NCBI GenBank assembly: GCA_021835845.1
Contig: JAKBJU010000009.1
Span: 37,543-101,542, forward strand
DNA from: Pseudomonadota bacterium
GTDB lineage: Bacteria; Pseudomonadota; Gammaproteobacteria; Burkholderiales; JABEVD01
Direction of reading: 5' to 3'
DNA length: 64,000 nt
Shown: positions 38,222 to 46,528 of the stretch, in pieces
Layout of the letters: every line of letters begins with the position of its first letter
Numbering within the stretch: the stretch's first letter is position 1
Notes under the pieces: model-generated
Told to the model about the DNA's origin: nothing
Databases searched by the model: none
The model's input: only the letters and a program-made list of their open reading frames with translations
Made by a program: the position numbers and the translations under genes

Positions 38222-40554
38222 ACCAGGGAAAGCTCGAGCTTGCCGATTCGCCAATCAAATCCAGTATGAAAGTGGGTGAAATGATGACGGCCAGCCCGGT
38301 TGCCGTGAGCCATGACACAGCCCTGCGAGATGCCTTGGCAAGAATGGACGAACACTCGATCAGCAGTGTGCTGATCGAAAAAAGCGGCAGCACGGTAGGG
38401 ATTCTGACAGAGCGCGATGCGATCAGGGCGATCAGCGGCAATTTGCCGCCAGAGGTTCCCGTCGACCGGATCATGTCCACCAGTCTGGTCACGGTCGACA
38501 TCAACATGGATATCCATAACGCCTACCACAAGATGCTGGTGAGCAACATTCATCACCTGGTTGTCGTCGACCAGTCTGGCAATTCTGCCGGCATCCTGAC
38601 TGAGACAAACTTTAGGAAATACAATGGGCTGGAAAACTTCATTGCCTTTCTCGATGTATCGTCCGCCATGAGCCATCAGTATGTGATGCTGGAGAGGCTC
38701 GAATCGCCACTCGAGGTCGCCTCTGCAATGCAGCGCGACCAGGTAGACTGTGCGCTTATAGTCGAGAACCTCAAGCCAGTCAGCCTGGTCACTCTGCGAG
38801 ACATGGTCAGGCTTTACAGTTTGCAGAAGCAGCTCATTTCAGATGTGATGAGCACCAGCCTCGTCACGGTGTCTCCGCAAACCCTGCTCATCGATTCTGC
38901 GAGGCTGATGCATCAAAAGGGAATTCGGCATCTGGTCGTTGTCGACGAATCCGGACATCTGCTCGGCATGCTCAATGAGCGGGATATCTTCAGACACATG
39001 GAAGATGAATACATAGTCCTTCTTCAGGATCTCATCAGGAATCAGGCGCGAGAGTTGAGCGAAGACAGGTTCCGCACGGTTATCAACCAGATCAATCACA
39101 GGGTCTTGATCAAGGATCCGAATTCCGTCTTTGTTTCCTGCAATGAGAGCCTGGCCAAGGATCTGGGCGCATCTCCCGATGAAATAGTCGGCAAGACCGA
39201 TTTCGACTTCTTTCCCAGGGAACTGGCCGAGCGTTACCGCGAGGATGATCAGCGGGTCATCCGCTCCGGGGAGCGGATCGAGATCGAAGAGCCTTACATC
39301 ATCGATGGACGGAATCGGTGGATCAATACATCGAAATCCCCATTGCGCTCCTCCTCCGGCGAAATAACCGGGATCGTGGTGGTGCTGAGTGACATCACGG
39401 AAAGAAGGGAAGCAGAAGAACAGATTGCCCGAAGAAACTGGGCGCTCAAGGCATTGAGCGACAGCAACAAGGCGCTGGTCTATTCGGAATCGGAGCAGGA
39501 ACTGATCGAAGGCGTATGCCGGGCGATTGCCAGCAATGGCGTTTATCCTCTGGCATGGATAGGCTGGAAGAAGCACGATTCCGAACAATCCGTAACGATA
39601 GTCGCATCCGCCGGTGTTGCCAGCGAATATGCCGACAAGCTGAAGATTTCCTGGGGTGACAGTGAATACGGCCTCGGGCCGTCCGGGACGGCGGTCAGGA
39701 CGGAGCGCATCGTCCTGGAAAACGATTTCGACCAGTCGGAATCGTTCCACCCATGGATGGCCCGGGCAAAAGCCTTCAATCTCAGGTCGTCCGTGGCGAT
39801 CCCGGTTGCGATCGGAGGCGTCGTATCGGGCGTGTTGACTGTCTATGCAAGCATTGCCAATGCATTTTCGGAATCGGCCATCGTGCTGTTTCAGGAATTG
39901 GTCGCCAACCTTGCCTTCGGTATCGAGTCAAGAAGGACAAAAAAGGCATACGACCGGGCGATGCAGGAACAGGTGGTGCAAGCGAAGAAACTGGAAAAGG
40001 CGTTCGAAGATTCGCTGATGGCGATTTCATCCACCCTGGAGCAGCGTGACCCTTATACGGCAGGCCATGAAAGGAACGTGGCGGAACTCGCCGTCAAAAT
40101 CGGCAAGCGGCTGGGATGGGACGAACGTCGGCTGCAAGGATTGTATTTTGCAGGGATTGTCCATGATCTGGGCAAGATACAGATTCCGGTCGAGATTCTC
40201 ACCAAGCCTGGACGCCTGACTCCCGCAGAATTTTCGCTGATCAAGATACACCCTGAGACAGGATACAACATACTCAAGAACATCGAATTTCCCTGGCCGA
40301 TTGCGGAAATGATCAGGCAGCATCACGAATATCTGGATGGGTCAGGCTATCCCCGCGGGCTGACTCAAGGCCAGATCCTCGACGAAGCGAAGATACTGAC
40401 GGTTGCAGACATATTCGATTCGATGTCGTCGGCTCGCCCCTACCGGGCTGCGCTTGGCAAGGACAAGGCAATCGAGGAAATCAGGCGCCTGAGCGGAACC
40501 AGGCTCGATCCGTCGGTTGTGGAGGCATTCCTGGAGATTGCTGACTTTTCCTGA
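38218..40554 (+). CDS. CBS x4 - PAS - GAF - HD-GYP phosphodiesterase
   Basis: A 778-residue protein. Four CBS-like units (about 14-265), with MTASPVAV, MSTSLVTV (twice), GILTERDA and GMLNERDI, form two potential nucleotide-binding Bateman modules; the third unit is divergent. PAS (about 285-400), GAF (about 420-580) and HD-GYP with HDLGKIQIP and HHEYLDGSGYPRGL follow. It predicts c-di-GMP hydrolysis responding to adenine nucleotides or redox state. It is coupled to the preceding membrane HD-GYP gene and ends the plus-strand island. Confidence 0.92.
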   Translation: MNQGKLELADSPIKSSMKVGEMMTASPVAVSHDTALRDALARMDEHSISSVLIEKSGSTVGILTERDAIRAISGNLPPEVPVDRIMSTSLVTVDINMDIHNAYHKMLVSNIHHLVVVDQSGNSAGILTETNFRKYNGLENFIAFLDVSSAMSHQYVMLERLESPLEVASAMQRDQVDCALIVENLKPVSLVTLRDMVRLYSLQKQLISDVMSTSLVTVSPQTLLIDSARLMHQKGIRHLVVVDESGHLLGMLNERDIFRHMEDEYIVLLQDLIRNQARELSEDRFRTVINQINHRVLIKDPNSVFVSCNESLAKDLGASPDEIVGKTDFDFFPRELAERYREDDQRVIRSGERIEIEEPYIIDGRNRWINTSKSPLRSSSGEITGIVVVLSDITERREAEEQIARRNWALKALSDSNKALVYSESEQELIEGVCRAIASNGVYPLAWIGWKKHDSEQSVTIVASAGVASEYADKLKISWGDSEYGLGPSGTAVRTERIVLENDFDQSESFHPWMARAKAFNLRSSVAIPVAIGGVVSGVLTVYASIANAFSESAIVLFQELVANLAFGIESRRTKKAYDRAMQEQVVQAKKLEKAFEDSLMAISSTLEQRDPYTAGHERNVAELAVKIGKRLGWDERRLQGLYFAGIVHDLGKIQIPVEILTKPGRLTPAEFSLIKIHPETGYNILKNIEFPWPIAEMIRQHHEYLDGSGYPRGLTQGQILDEAKILTVADIFDSMSSARPYRAALGKDKAIEEIRRLSGTRLDPSVVEAFLEIADFS

Positions 40555-40569
40555 ATAGCCCGATTCCCA

Positions 40570-40587
40570 GCGAACGATTGGCGAACG
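40570..40587 (-). promoter_or_regulatory. Direct heptamer repeat, CGTTCGC-CAAT-CGTTCGC (minus strand)
   Basis: Two perfect 7-mers with a 4-base spacer give the 11-base period bound by SARP-type regulators. The same element occurs three more times near the SARP-like gene at 46.4-50.0 kb. Here it sits in a diverged inverted copy of that gene's 3' flank. Confidence 0.5.
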
Positions 40588-40830
40588 GTGGACGTTTATC
40601 ATTCGATGAACGATGCCCAAGAACATCGGCGAAACAAGGGAAGTGCTGTTCATGAAAAGGGGAATTTTTCAGCAGCACCTGATTGGGAAACAATCATTCG
40701 CCCGCGCTGCCCGCCATCCTCCTCCCGGTGCAGGCGCGGCGCTTTCTTTCATTCCCCAGGAAAATCCATTGCGAGAAGCGCAAGGCATTTCTCCGCTCTC
40801 GATTCGAGGAGCCTTGCCGATTTAGCCGGC
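40570..40830 (-). repeat. Diverged inverted copy of the 3' end and flank of the SARP-like gene
   Basis: Read on the minus strand, this encodes SRAEKCLALLAMDF, then a stop, then GAATGAAAGAAAGCG, TTCCCCTTTTCATGAACAGC and the heptamer site. This matches the order and most of the sequence at about 49975-50260. It is a remnant of a lost paralogue or a duplicated segment. The gap to 41024 holds only a possible further coding scrap on the minus strand ending at 40831 (ERIFELLATPHCSD). Confidence 0.75.
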
Positions 40831-41024
40831 TCAATCACTACAATGTGGCGTAGCAAGCAGCTCGAATATTCTTTCAGGCGGGCGCTGATGAAGCGCCATG
40901 CGGATTTTGCGGTCTGTAGCGAACAGGCACTCGAATATGCCTTTGCATGACGTCACCATGAGTTCGCCGTTGTTTAGAGATATGGTCGCAGCGAAAAGTC
41001 GTTAGCTTCGGCCCACATTAGAAT

Positions 41025-43208
41025 TCAGGAAGCCATGGACGCCCGGGGTACGCCTAGATGGAATCCCTGCACATAATCTATACCCATGGATTGGAGCGCT
41101 TCCAGAATCTCCTTCGACTCGACGAATTCTGCCACAGTTCGGGTGCCAATATCTTGGCAAAGCTTGCTGAGATTTCTGACCAATGCGTAATCAATTTTCG
41201 AATTGAGGATGTTGCGTACAAAAGCGCCGTCAATCTTGACGTAATCGAAATGCAATTCCCTCAAGTAATGGAATGAGTTGTATCCGCTGCCAAAATCATC
41301 GAGCGCAAAGGAAAACCCATTGCCTCTCAGATGGGCCAGGAATTTTCGCATGTTGGTCATGTCCCCGATGGCATCGCGCTCAAGGATTTCGAACACGACG
41401 CATTCGGGCGAAATATGCATCTCCTGGCATAGCTGCTCGGCAAAACCGAGCACGCCTCTTCCCTGTATCTCCTGGGCAGACAGATTGATGAAGATGCGGG
41501 AAGAACCAGGATCGTTTGATGCGTGATTCTTGATCGCCCGAAGGGCTTTCTGGATGATCGCCCGGTCCAGCTCGCGGCCAAGTCCGTATTTCTCGATGGT
41601 TTCTATGAACATGCCGGCTGACAGCGTTTCCCCGTCAGGTTCGACAAGTCTGGCCAGTGTTTCAAATGCAAATATTTCTCCCGTAGCGCAATTGAAGATC
41701 GGCTGGAAATACGGAATGATGCTGTCGTTCTTCAGCGCACTTCTCAATTTCTCAGCATTGTCCCGCGTCGATCTGTTCAGCAATATGCTTTCCTGGGCTG
41801 CCTCGATGCTGCTGATGGAGTCTTTCCCCATCGCCTTGGCCTTGTAAAGACCGATATCGACTCCAGCCATCAGATCCGTGAGGGTACTGCCGTCTTCAGG
41901 AAAGCCGATCAGCCCGATAGAGGTGGTGATATGGAACAGTTTCCCCTCTGGGCTGATAAAGGCAGTTTCCCGGAGCTGCACCCTGATCTTATCGGCAACG
42001 ACCAGTGCGTTGCTCTTGGTGGTCTCAGTCAGAAGAATGGCAAATTCGTCCCCCCCGATGCGGGTGGCTAGATCGCCCTTGCGCATGTTCGTGTGCAATA
42101 TGTCAGCCACCTGTTTCAAGACCAGATCGCCGCATGGATGTCCGTAGCCGTCGTTAACATCCTTGAAGTCGTCCAGATCCAGCATCAGTATCGTGAACAC
42201 GTGCCCATGGCGCTCGGACCGGCCGATCTCGTATTCAACCATTTCATTGAAGTAGCGGCGATTGTGCAGCCCGGTCAGGGGATCATGGGTGGAATAATAT
42301 TCAAGCTCGGCAAGCGTCTGGCTCAGCGCCTTGCTCGAACCCACCACCATCACCATGACCGCCAGAATGGAACGGATTACACTTTCTTCCTGAGAGGTCA
42401 GGATGCGGCTCGATCCGTATGCCACCCCAAGCAGCCCGGCAAGATCGACCTTCTCGAGATTCAGGACCGGCACCGTGATGATGTTGACATCCTCCCCGGG
42501 TCCGATCTTCGAAGACGCCTTCTCGATCAGGAATTCCTCGACATCCAGCAGCACATCATCGGGCAGACCCAGCTGGGTTATGAGCAGTGGAATAAGCCTC
42601 TTTCTGATCGATTCGCTTCTTTCCTTGTCCAGTTTGCGTGCAACATGATAGATGAACACATTCATTCCATGTTCTTCGGCAAACGCCACGAAGAACACAT
42701 TGAATGGAAAGATGCTTTGCAGCCCGGCCAGTATTTCCTGAACGAAATCCTTCCACTGCGTGACCTTTTCGTGAGAAAGAATGATCTTTTCCAGAACAGC
42801 ACTTTGACGCTCGAGCAGATCCTTCTCGATCAGAGTGCTGTCGAGCTCCTTGGCGACCTGATTGAATTCCATCATGATCTTGCCTAGATTGTGTCCATTC
42901 TTTTGCCATTGGCGCGCTCTTTCCTCCAGGAGCAGCCCCATGCTTTCGTCCATTTGTCTGAAAAGCACGACCAGTTGGTCAAGATTTGAGGCTATCCTTT
43001 GCCTGGAAGGAGCATCGATCTGCAGTTCATCCATCAGCCGGGATACTTCTTCCACTTGCCCCGCCGCTTCCCCATGGATGCTCCGGATCATTTCGCTGAT
43101 GTTCGCGCCAAACTGATTGGTCCGGGTTTGGCTCTCCAGCAGCGAAGCGAACTTTCCGAGCACATACTGCCGCATGTCCTCCAGATTGTGAGTCGAGATT
43201 GCGCTCAT
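41025..43208 (-). CDS. GGDEF-EAL c-di-GMP turnover protein
   Basis: A 727-residue soluble protein. The N-terminal 145 residues are helical, like four-helix sensor or coiled-coil regions. A GAF-like part (about 150-300) follows. GGDEF is intact (TRIGGDEFAILL) with an RKGD I-site. EAL has FETLARL, NLSAQEI, EILERDA and DDFGSGYNSF with YVKIDG, so hydrolysis is plausible. Its ATG shares one base with the stop of the ODP gene (TGATG). The coupling implies O2-diiron control of c-di-GMP. Confidence 0.93.
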   Translation of the reverse strand: MSAISTHNLEDMRQYVLGKFASLLESQTRTNQFGANISEMIRSIHGEAAGQVEEVSRLMDELQIDAPSRQRIASNLDQLVVLFRQMDESMGLLLEERARQWQKNGHNLGKIMMEFNQVAKELDSTLIEKDLLERQSAVLEKIILSHEKVTQWKDFVQEILAGLQSIFPFNVFFVAFAEEHGMNVFIYHVARKLDKERSESIRKRLIPLLITQLGLPDDVLLDVEEFLIEKASSKIGPGEDVNIITVPVLNLEKVDLAGLLGVAYGSSRILTSQEESVIRSILAVMVMVVGSSKALSQTLAELEYYSTHDPLTGLHNRRYFNEMVEYEIGRSERHGHVFTILMLDLDDFKDVNDGYGHPCGDLVLKQVADILHTNMRKGDLATRIGGDEFAILLTETTKSNALVVADKIRVQLRETAFISPEGKLFHITTSIGLIGFPEDGSTLTDLMAGVDIGLYKAKAMGKDSISSIEAAQESILLNRSTRDNAEKLRSALKNDSIIPYFQPIFNCATGEIFAFETLARLVEPDGETLSAGMFIETIEKYGLGRELDRAIIQKALRAIKNHASNDPGSSRIFINLSAQEIQGRGVLGFAEQLCQEMHISPECVVFEILERDAIGDMTNMRKFLAHLRGNGFSFALDDFGSGYNSFHYLRELHFDYVKIDGAFVRNILNSKIDYALVRNLSKLCQDIGTRTVAEFVESKEILEALQSMGIDYVQGFHLGVPRASMAS

Positions 43209-43978
43209 CAGCTCCCCTTCCGGAATAGTCCGCTGCCTATCATGAGGTCAACGCCGCATTCAAGAAATTTAAACCAGGCAAGAAATTCGCCCACCGCCTT
43301 TCCCCGATAGACCGGACCGTGCTGGGGAGCGATGAAGTCGATATCCAGCTTGGAGACTGCATCGACCCAGATCCTCGCTGCCTTGTTCGAGCACATGTAG
43401 CGCCTGTGGAAGCCTTCGATGTATTTCAAATGGGCGGCAAAATCATCCACAAATGGCTCGTCATTCTCAAGCGGCATCATGGCCGCCCCGATGTCACCAG
43501 TGAAGAGCACTTTGGCAATTGGATCATAGACGTTGATCTGGCCTTCGGAATGAAGGAAATGGGCAGGAATCAGCTTGAGTTCGAAGCCATCCGATACGGC
43601 AAGCGACATCCCGGAATCCGGAACGCCGGTAAAGCGATCCATCGACTTGATTCCGTAATGCGGCAGAAAGCGCATCCATATCTTGGAGACATAGATAGGT
43701 GCTTTCGTGAGTTCGAGCCAGGTCGAGATACCCCCGACAATGTCAGGGTCCTGATGGGAAAGCACGATCGCATTGAGTTTGTCCGGGCCGGTATAGCGAA
43801 GCATTTCCGCCAGCACCCTGGGCATCACGCCGAATCCGCCTGGATCGAGCAGTGCGGCCGAATCATCGTGCAGGATCATGTACTGATTGGATCGGATGCC
43901 ATCTTCCTCTCCGGGCTCGCTCTCGTTGAGCAGGATGAACCGATGGTTCTCGGATTTGAACAGGTTAATGTCGCGCAT
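43208..43978 (-). CDS. ODP-like diiron MBL-fold oxygen-binding protein
   Basis: A 256-residue protein of the flavodiiron beta-lactamase type without a flavodoxin domain. Iron-ligand motifs are LSHQDPDIVGG, PAHFLHSEGQINVYDP, FTGDIGAA and APQHGPVYRG. The HQDPD form is characteristic of oxygen-binding diiron proteins such as Treponema ODP, which serves chemotaxis. It starts 8 bases after an Aer-like chemoreceptor and overlaps a GGDEF-EAL gene. An O2-sensor role is strongly suggested by family and context. Confidence 0.88.
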   Translation of the reverse strand: MRDINLFKSENHRFILLNESEPGEEDGIRSNQYMILHDDSAALLDPGGFGVMPRVLAEMLRYTGPDKLNAIVLSHQDPDIVGGISTWLELTKAPIYVSKIWMRFLPHYGIKSMDRFTGVPDSGMSLAVSDGFELKLIPAHFLHSEGQINVYDPIAKVLFTGDIGAAMMPLENDEPFVDDFAAHLKYIEGFHRRYMCSNKAARIWVDAVSKLDIDFIAPQHGPVYRGKAVGEFLAWFKFLECGVDLMIGSGLFRKGS

Positions 43979-43986
43979 TGCTTCCC

Positions 43987-46035
43987 CTATAATTTGAATG
44001 TATGGGTGATTTCCTGCAGATCGGCAGCCACGTCATCGAGCTCTTCCGCTGCACTTCGAGCATTGGCTGAAATCTCGGTATTGGATGTGGTGAATTTCGA
44101 GATCAATTCCACCTTCCCGGCAATATCCGAACTGGCAATGGCCTGCTCCTTGACCGCATCGGCGATCTGCTTTGCCATGGCCATCGCTGCCTGCGTCTTT
44201 TCAGCGATGCCTTGAAGATTGGCATCCGCTTCTTCCATTCGGCCGACATTGGACAGCACTTCGCTTGCCACGACATTCATCTTGGATACCGACTCATCCG
44301 TGATGGTCTGGATTTCTCCGATGCGCTCGGCAATGTCGATCGTGCTGCTCGACGTCTTTTCGGCAAGCTTCCTGACTTCATCGGCCACCACGGCAAATCC
44401 CCTGCCCTGTTCGCCGGCTCTTGCCGCCTCGATCGCCGCGTTCAATGCCAGCAGGTTAGTCTGGTCGGCGATTTCCTTGATCACATCGGTGATCCCGCGA
44501 ATGCTCTGTATGGCCGCCTCCAGGGCCTTGATCGATTGCGCCGTATCCGTCACGGCTGCAGCCGCCTGCTTCGCAGCAGCCACGGTTTCGTTCATCTTGA
44601 CCGATCCTTCCTCGGCCTGGGCATGCGCATGCTCGACAGATTCGGATGCATCCTGGGCATTTTCTGCGATGCTCTCGACCGAATGAGATATTTCCTCGGC
44701 AGCGCTGGAGACCTGCAGCACATTCCCTGTCTGACTGTCTGAGTTCCGGGCCACTTCGGATACGGCATCCTTCAAATGAACGGATCGCTGCTCGACATCG
44801 TCGGAAGCCAGGGTGATCTGGTTGATGATCGCCCCCAGATGCGTCTGGCTTGCCTGGAGCGTGCATTTCAGCATCCCCATTTCGTCTCGTCCGGAAATGT
44901 CAATTGTCGCCGTGAGGTCGCGATCGACCAGGCAGCGCGTCATCAGCGCTTTGACTTCGTCGATCGGCTCTTTGGTGAATTTTCGGATTACCCAGCCCAG
45001 GCAGGCGAAAATGATCAACTGCAATACTATCTGCCCGACAATCAATGTGTAACGCAGCTTGGTCAGGCTCTCCAGTTCGCTGTCGATGTCGATGTCGAAA
45101 TCGGAGGCGCCGTTCACGCTGCCGACTTCCACTTTGTGGCAGTTGAGGCAATCGGTCCCATGAAAATCATGGCTGACGACGTAGGGGGTGACCGCGCGAT
45201 AGACCATTTTTCCGGCGCTTTCCTCCACTGCGTAATACGGCTTCTTCGTCCGCATGACCTCCCTCTCGACCGCATCCCGGACTTGCTCTTCGGGAAGTCC
45301 TTCACCGAATTGCGCTTTCACCTGGTCCGCTCTGACCAGGCGCAAATTACTGATGTTGCCCGAAGATGAAATTTTCTTGATCAGCAGTTTCCTGGCGTTA
45401 ATGTCGCCAATTGTTCCCGTTTCCATCAGCATGTTCGCGCTGTCGATCACCTCGTTGGCGATACCGGATGCTCGAGTCTGCAAGGAATGGATCATTCTCT
45501 CCTTGACTACCGACATGATTGAAAATTGGGCAACCGTCAGCAGTATCAGCAGGACCGGCTGGATCAGGAGCTGGGATTTCGCCTGCAGGCCAAGATTCTT
45601 GATTAGGCGCAGAGGGGACTTGGAGACAGGGGGCTTTTCCGAGCGATACAGCGCTTCTGCCGCGGCCACTTCAGCCCTGCTCGGCTTGCGCCTCACTGAA
45701 ATGTAGCCGACGATGCGCCCGTCTTCCTTGATCGGCGCAACATTGGCGCGCACCCAGTAATGATCTCCATTCTTGGCGCGGTTCTTGACGATGCCACGCC
45801 AGGGAAGGTCCTGCTTGACGGTTTTCCACAGGTCTTCGAATGCCCATGGGGGCATGTCGGGATGGCGAACTACGTTGTGGTTCTTCCCGACCAGCTCTCC
45901 CCTGGAAAAACCGCTGATCTTGACGAAAGAGTCGTTGGCATAAGTGACTATGCCCTTTACATCCGTTTTGGTGACAAATACTTCAGATTCCGAATAATCA
46001 ATTTCCTTCTGCGTTACTGGCAGATTTATTTTCAT
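43987..46035 (-). CDS. Aer-like chemoreceptor with periplasmic c-type heme motif
   Basis: A 682-residue receptor. The start at 46035 is chosen for GGAG 7 bases upstream. A cytoplasmic PAS at 20-115 is closely Aer-like ([29 protein letters not shown]), so FAD is likely. TM1 is about 156-177, a periplasmic domain follows, and TM2 is about 332-352. The periplasmic domain has Cys296-x-x-Cys299-His300 (CLNCH), a covalent heme c site as in DUF3365-type sensors. HAMP and a signalling hairpin ([20 protein letters not shown]) follow; no pentapeptide. It heads the ODP / GGDEF-EAL operon. Confidence 0.92.
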   Translation of the reverse strand: MKINLPVTQKEIDYSESEVFVTKTDVKGIVTYANDSFVKISGFSRGELVGKNHNVVRHPDMPPWAFEDLWKTVKQDLPWRGIVKNRAKNGDHYWVRANVAPIKEDGRIVGYISVRRKPSRAEVAAAEALYRSEKPPVSKSPLRLIKNLGLQAKSQLLIQPVLLILLTVAQFSIMSVVKERMIHSLQTRASGIANEVIDSANMLMETGTIGDINARKLLIKKISSSGNISNLRLVRADQVKAQFGEGLPEEQVRDAVEREVMRTKKPYYAVEESAGKMVYRAVTPYVVSHDFHGTDCLNCHKVEVGSVNGASDFDIDIDSELESLTKLRYTLIVGQIVLQLIIFACLGWVIRKFTKEPIDEVKALMTRCLVDRDLTATIDISGRDEMGMLKCTLQASQTHLGAIINQITLASDDVEQRSVHLKDAVSEVARNSDSQTGNVLQVSSAAEEISHSVESIAENAQDASESVEHAHAQAEEGSVKMNETVAAAKQAAAAVTDTAQSIKALEAAIQSIRGITDVIKEIADQTNLLALNAAIEAARAGEQGRGFAVVADEVRKLAEKTSSSTIDIAERIGEIQTITDESVSKMNVVASEVLSNVGRMEEADANLQGIAEKTQAAMAMAKQIADAVKEQAIASSDIAGKVELISKFTTSNTEISANARSAAEELDDVAADLQEITHTFKL

Positions 46036-46186
46036 TGTTTGCTCCGGCACTTGATTTTTTAAAATTTACTTTATTGGATATGCCTATTTCCTTTATTCAG
46101 AGTCAACAATAAGGCTATATGTCCCCCTACTTATCAACTGCATGATGAAATAACCCTCAAGAATTCTTGCGATTGTAATCCGGCAT

Positions 46187-46204
46187 CGTCCGCCAATCGT
46201 TCGC
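46187..46204 (+). promoter_or_regulatory. Direct heptamer repeat, CGTCCGC-CAAT-CGTTCGC
   Basis: Two 7-mers (one mismatch) with a CAAT spacer and an 11-base period, 225 bases upstream of the first in-frame ATG of the SARP-like regulator. This resembles SARP-type binding sites. Function is inferred. Confidence 0.5.
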
Positions 46205-46348
46205 AGAAATCCCCTTGGATTTCAGAAATATTGCAATCCTAAATCAAAATTTCAGCAAGCACATTGCAATATTATTACAAAACAACATAAAGAAATTCGT
46301 CGTTCGAGTGTTTCAGCTTTCTCTGCTACGCGAGTCTACACCCCTACC

Positions 46349-46366
46349 GTTCGCTGATCGTTCACA
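46349..46366 (+). promoter_or_regulatory. Direct heptamer repeat, CGTTCGC-TGAT-CGTTCAC
   Basis: A second heptamer pair with the same 11-base period and one mismatch, 46 bases before ATG 46412. That distance suits a site just upstream of or overlapping the -35 of the regulator's own promoter. Confidence 0.5.
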
Positions 46367-46528
46367 ATCATTTGATCAGCTTGAAATACGGGTTAGAATG
46401 GCTATTCAAGAATGAAAAAGCATTTCATGAAGTCATTCAAAGGAAACCATCGCATCCGGCTCCTGCTGCTCGGAACATTCTAGGCGCGCCTTGACGGCCG
46501 TTCTCTCGCAGGTTCCTTCTACAACAAG

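Larger units (their letters stand above)
46036..46411. other. Divergent regulatory region without a gene
   Basis: This AT-rich gap separates the divergent Aer-like receptor and the SARP-like regulator. It contains two heptamer-repeat sites (46187-46204 and 46349-46366), described separately. I see no convincing coding frame or RNA gene in it. Confidence 0.6.

Noticed and set aside
46036..46411. Search for tRNA or small RNA genes in the large gaps
   Set aside because: No cloverleaf or known RNA motif was recognised in this or the other intergenic stretches, apart from the group II intron domain V.
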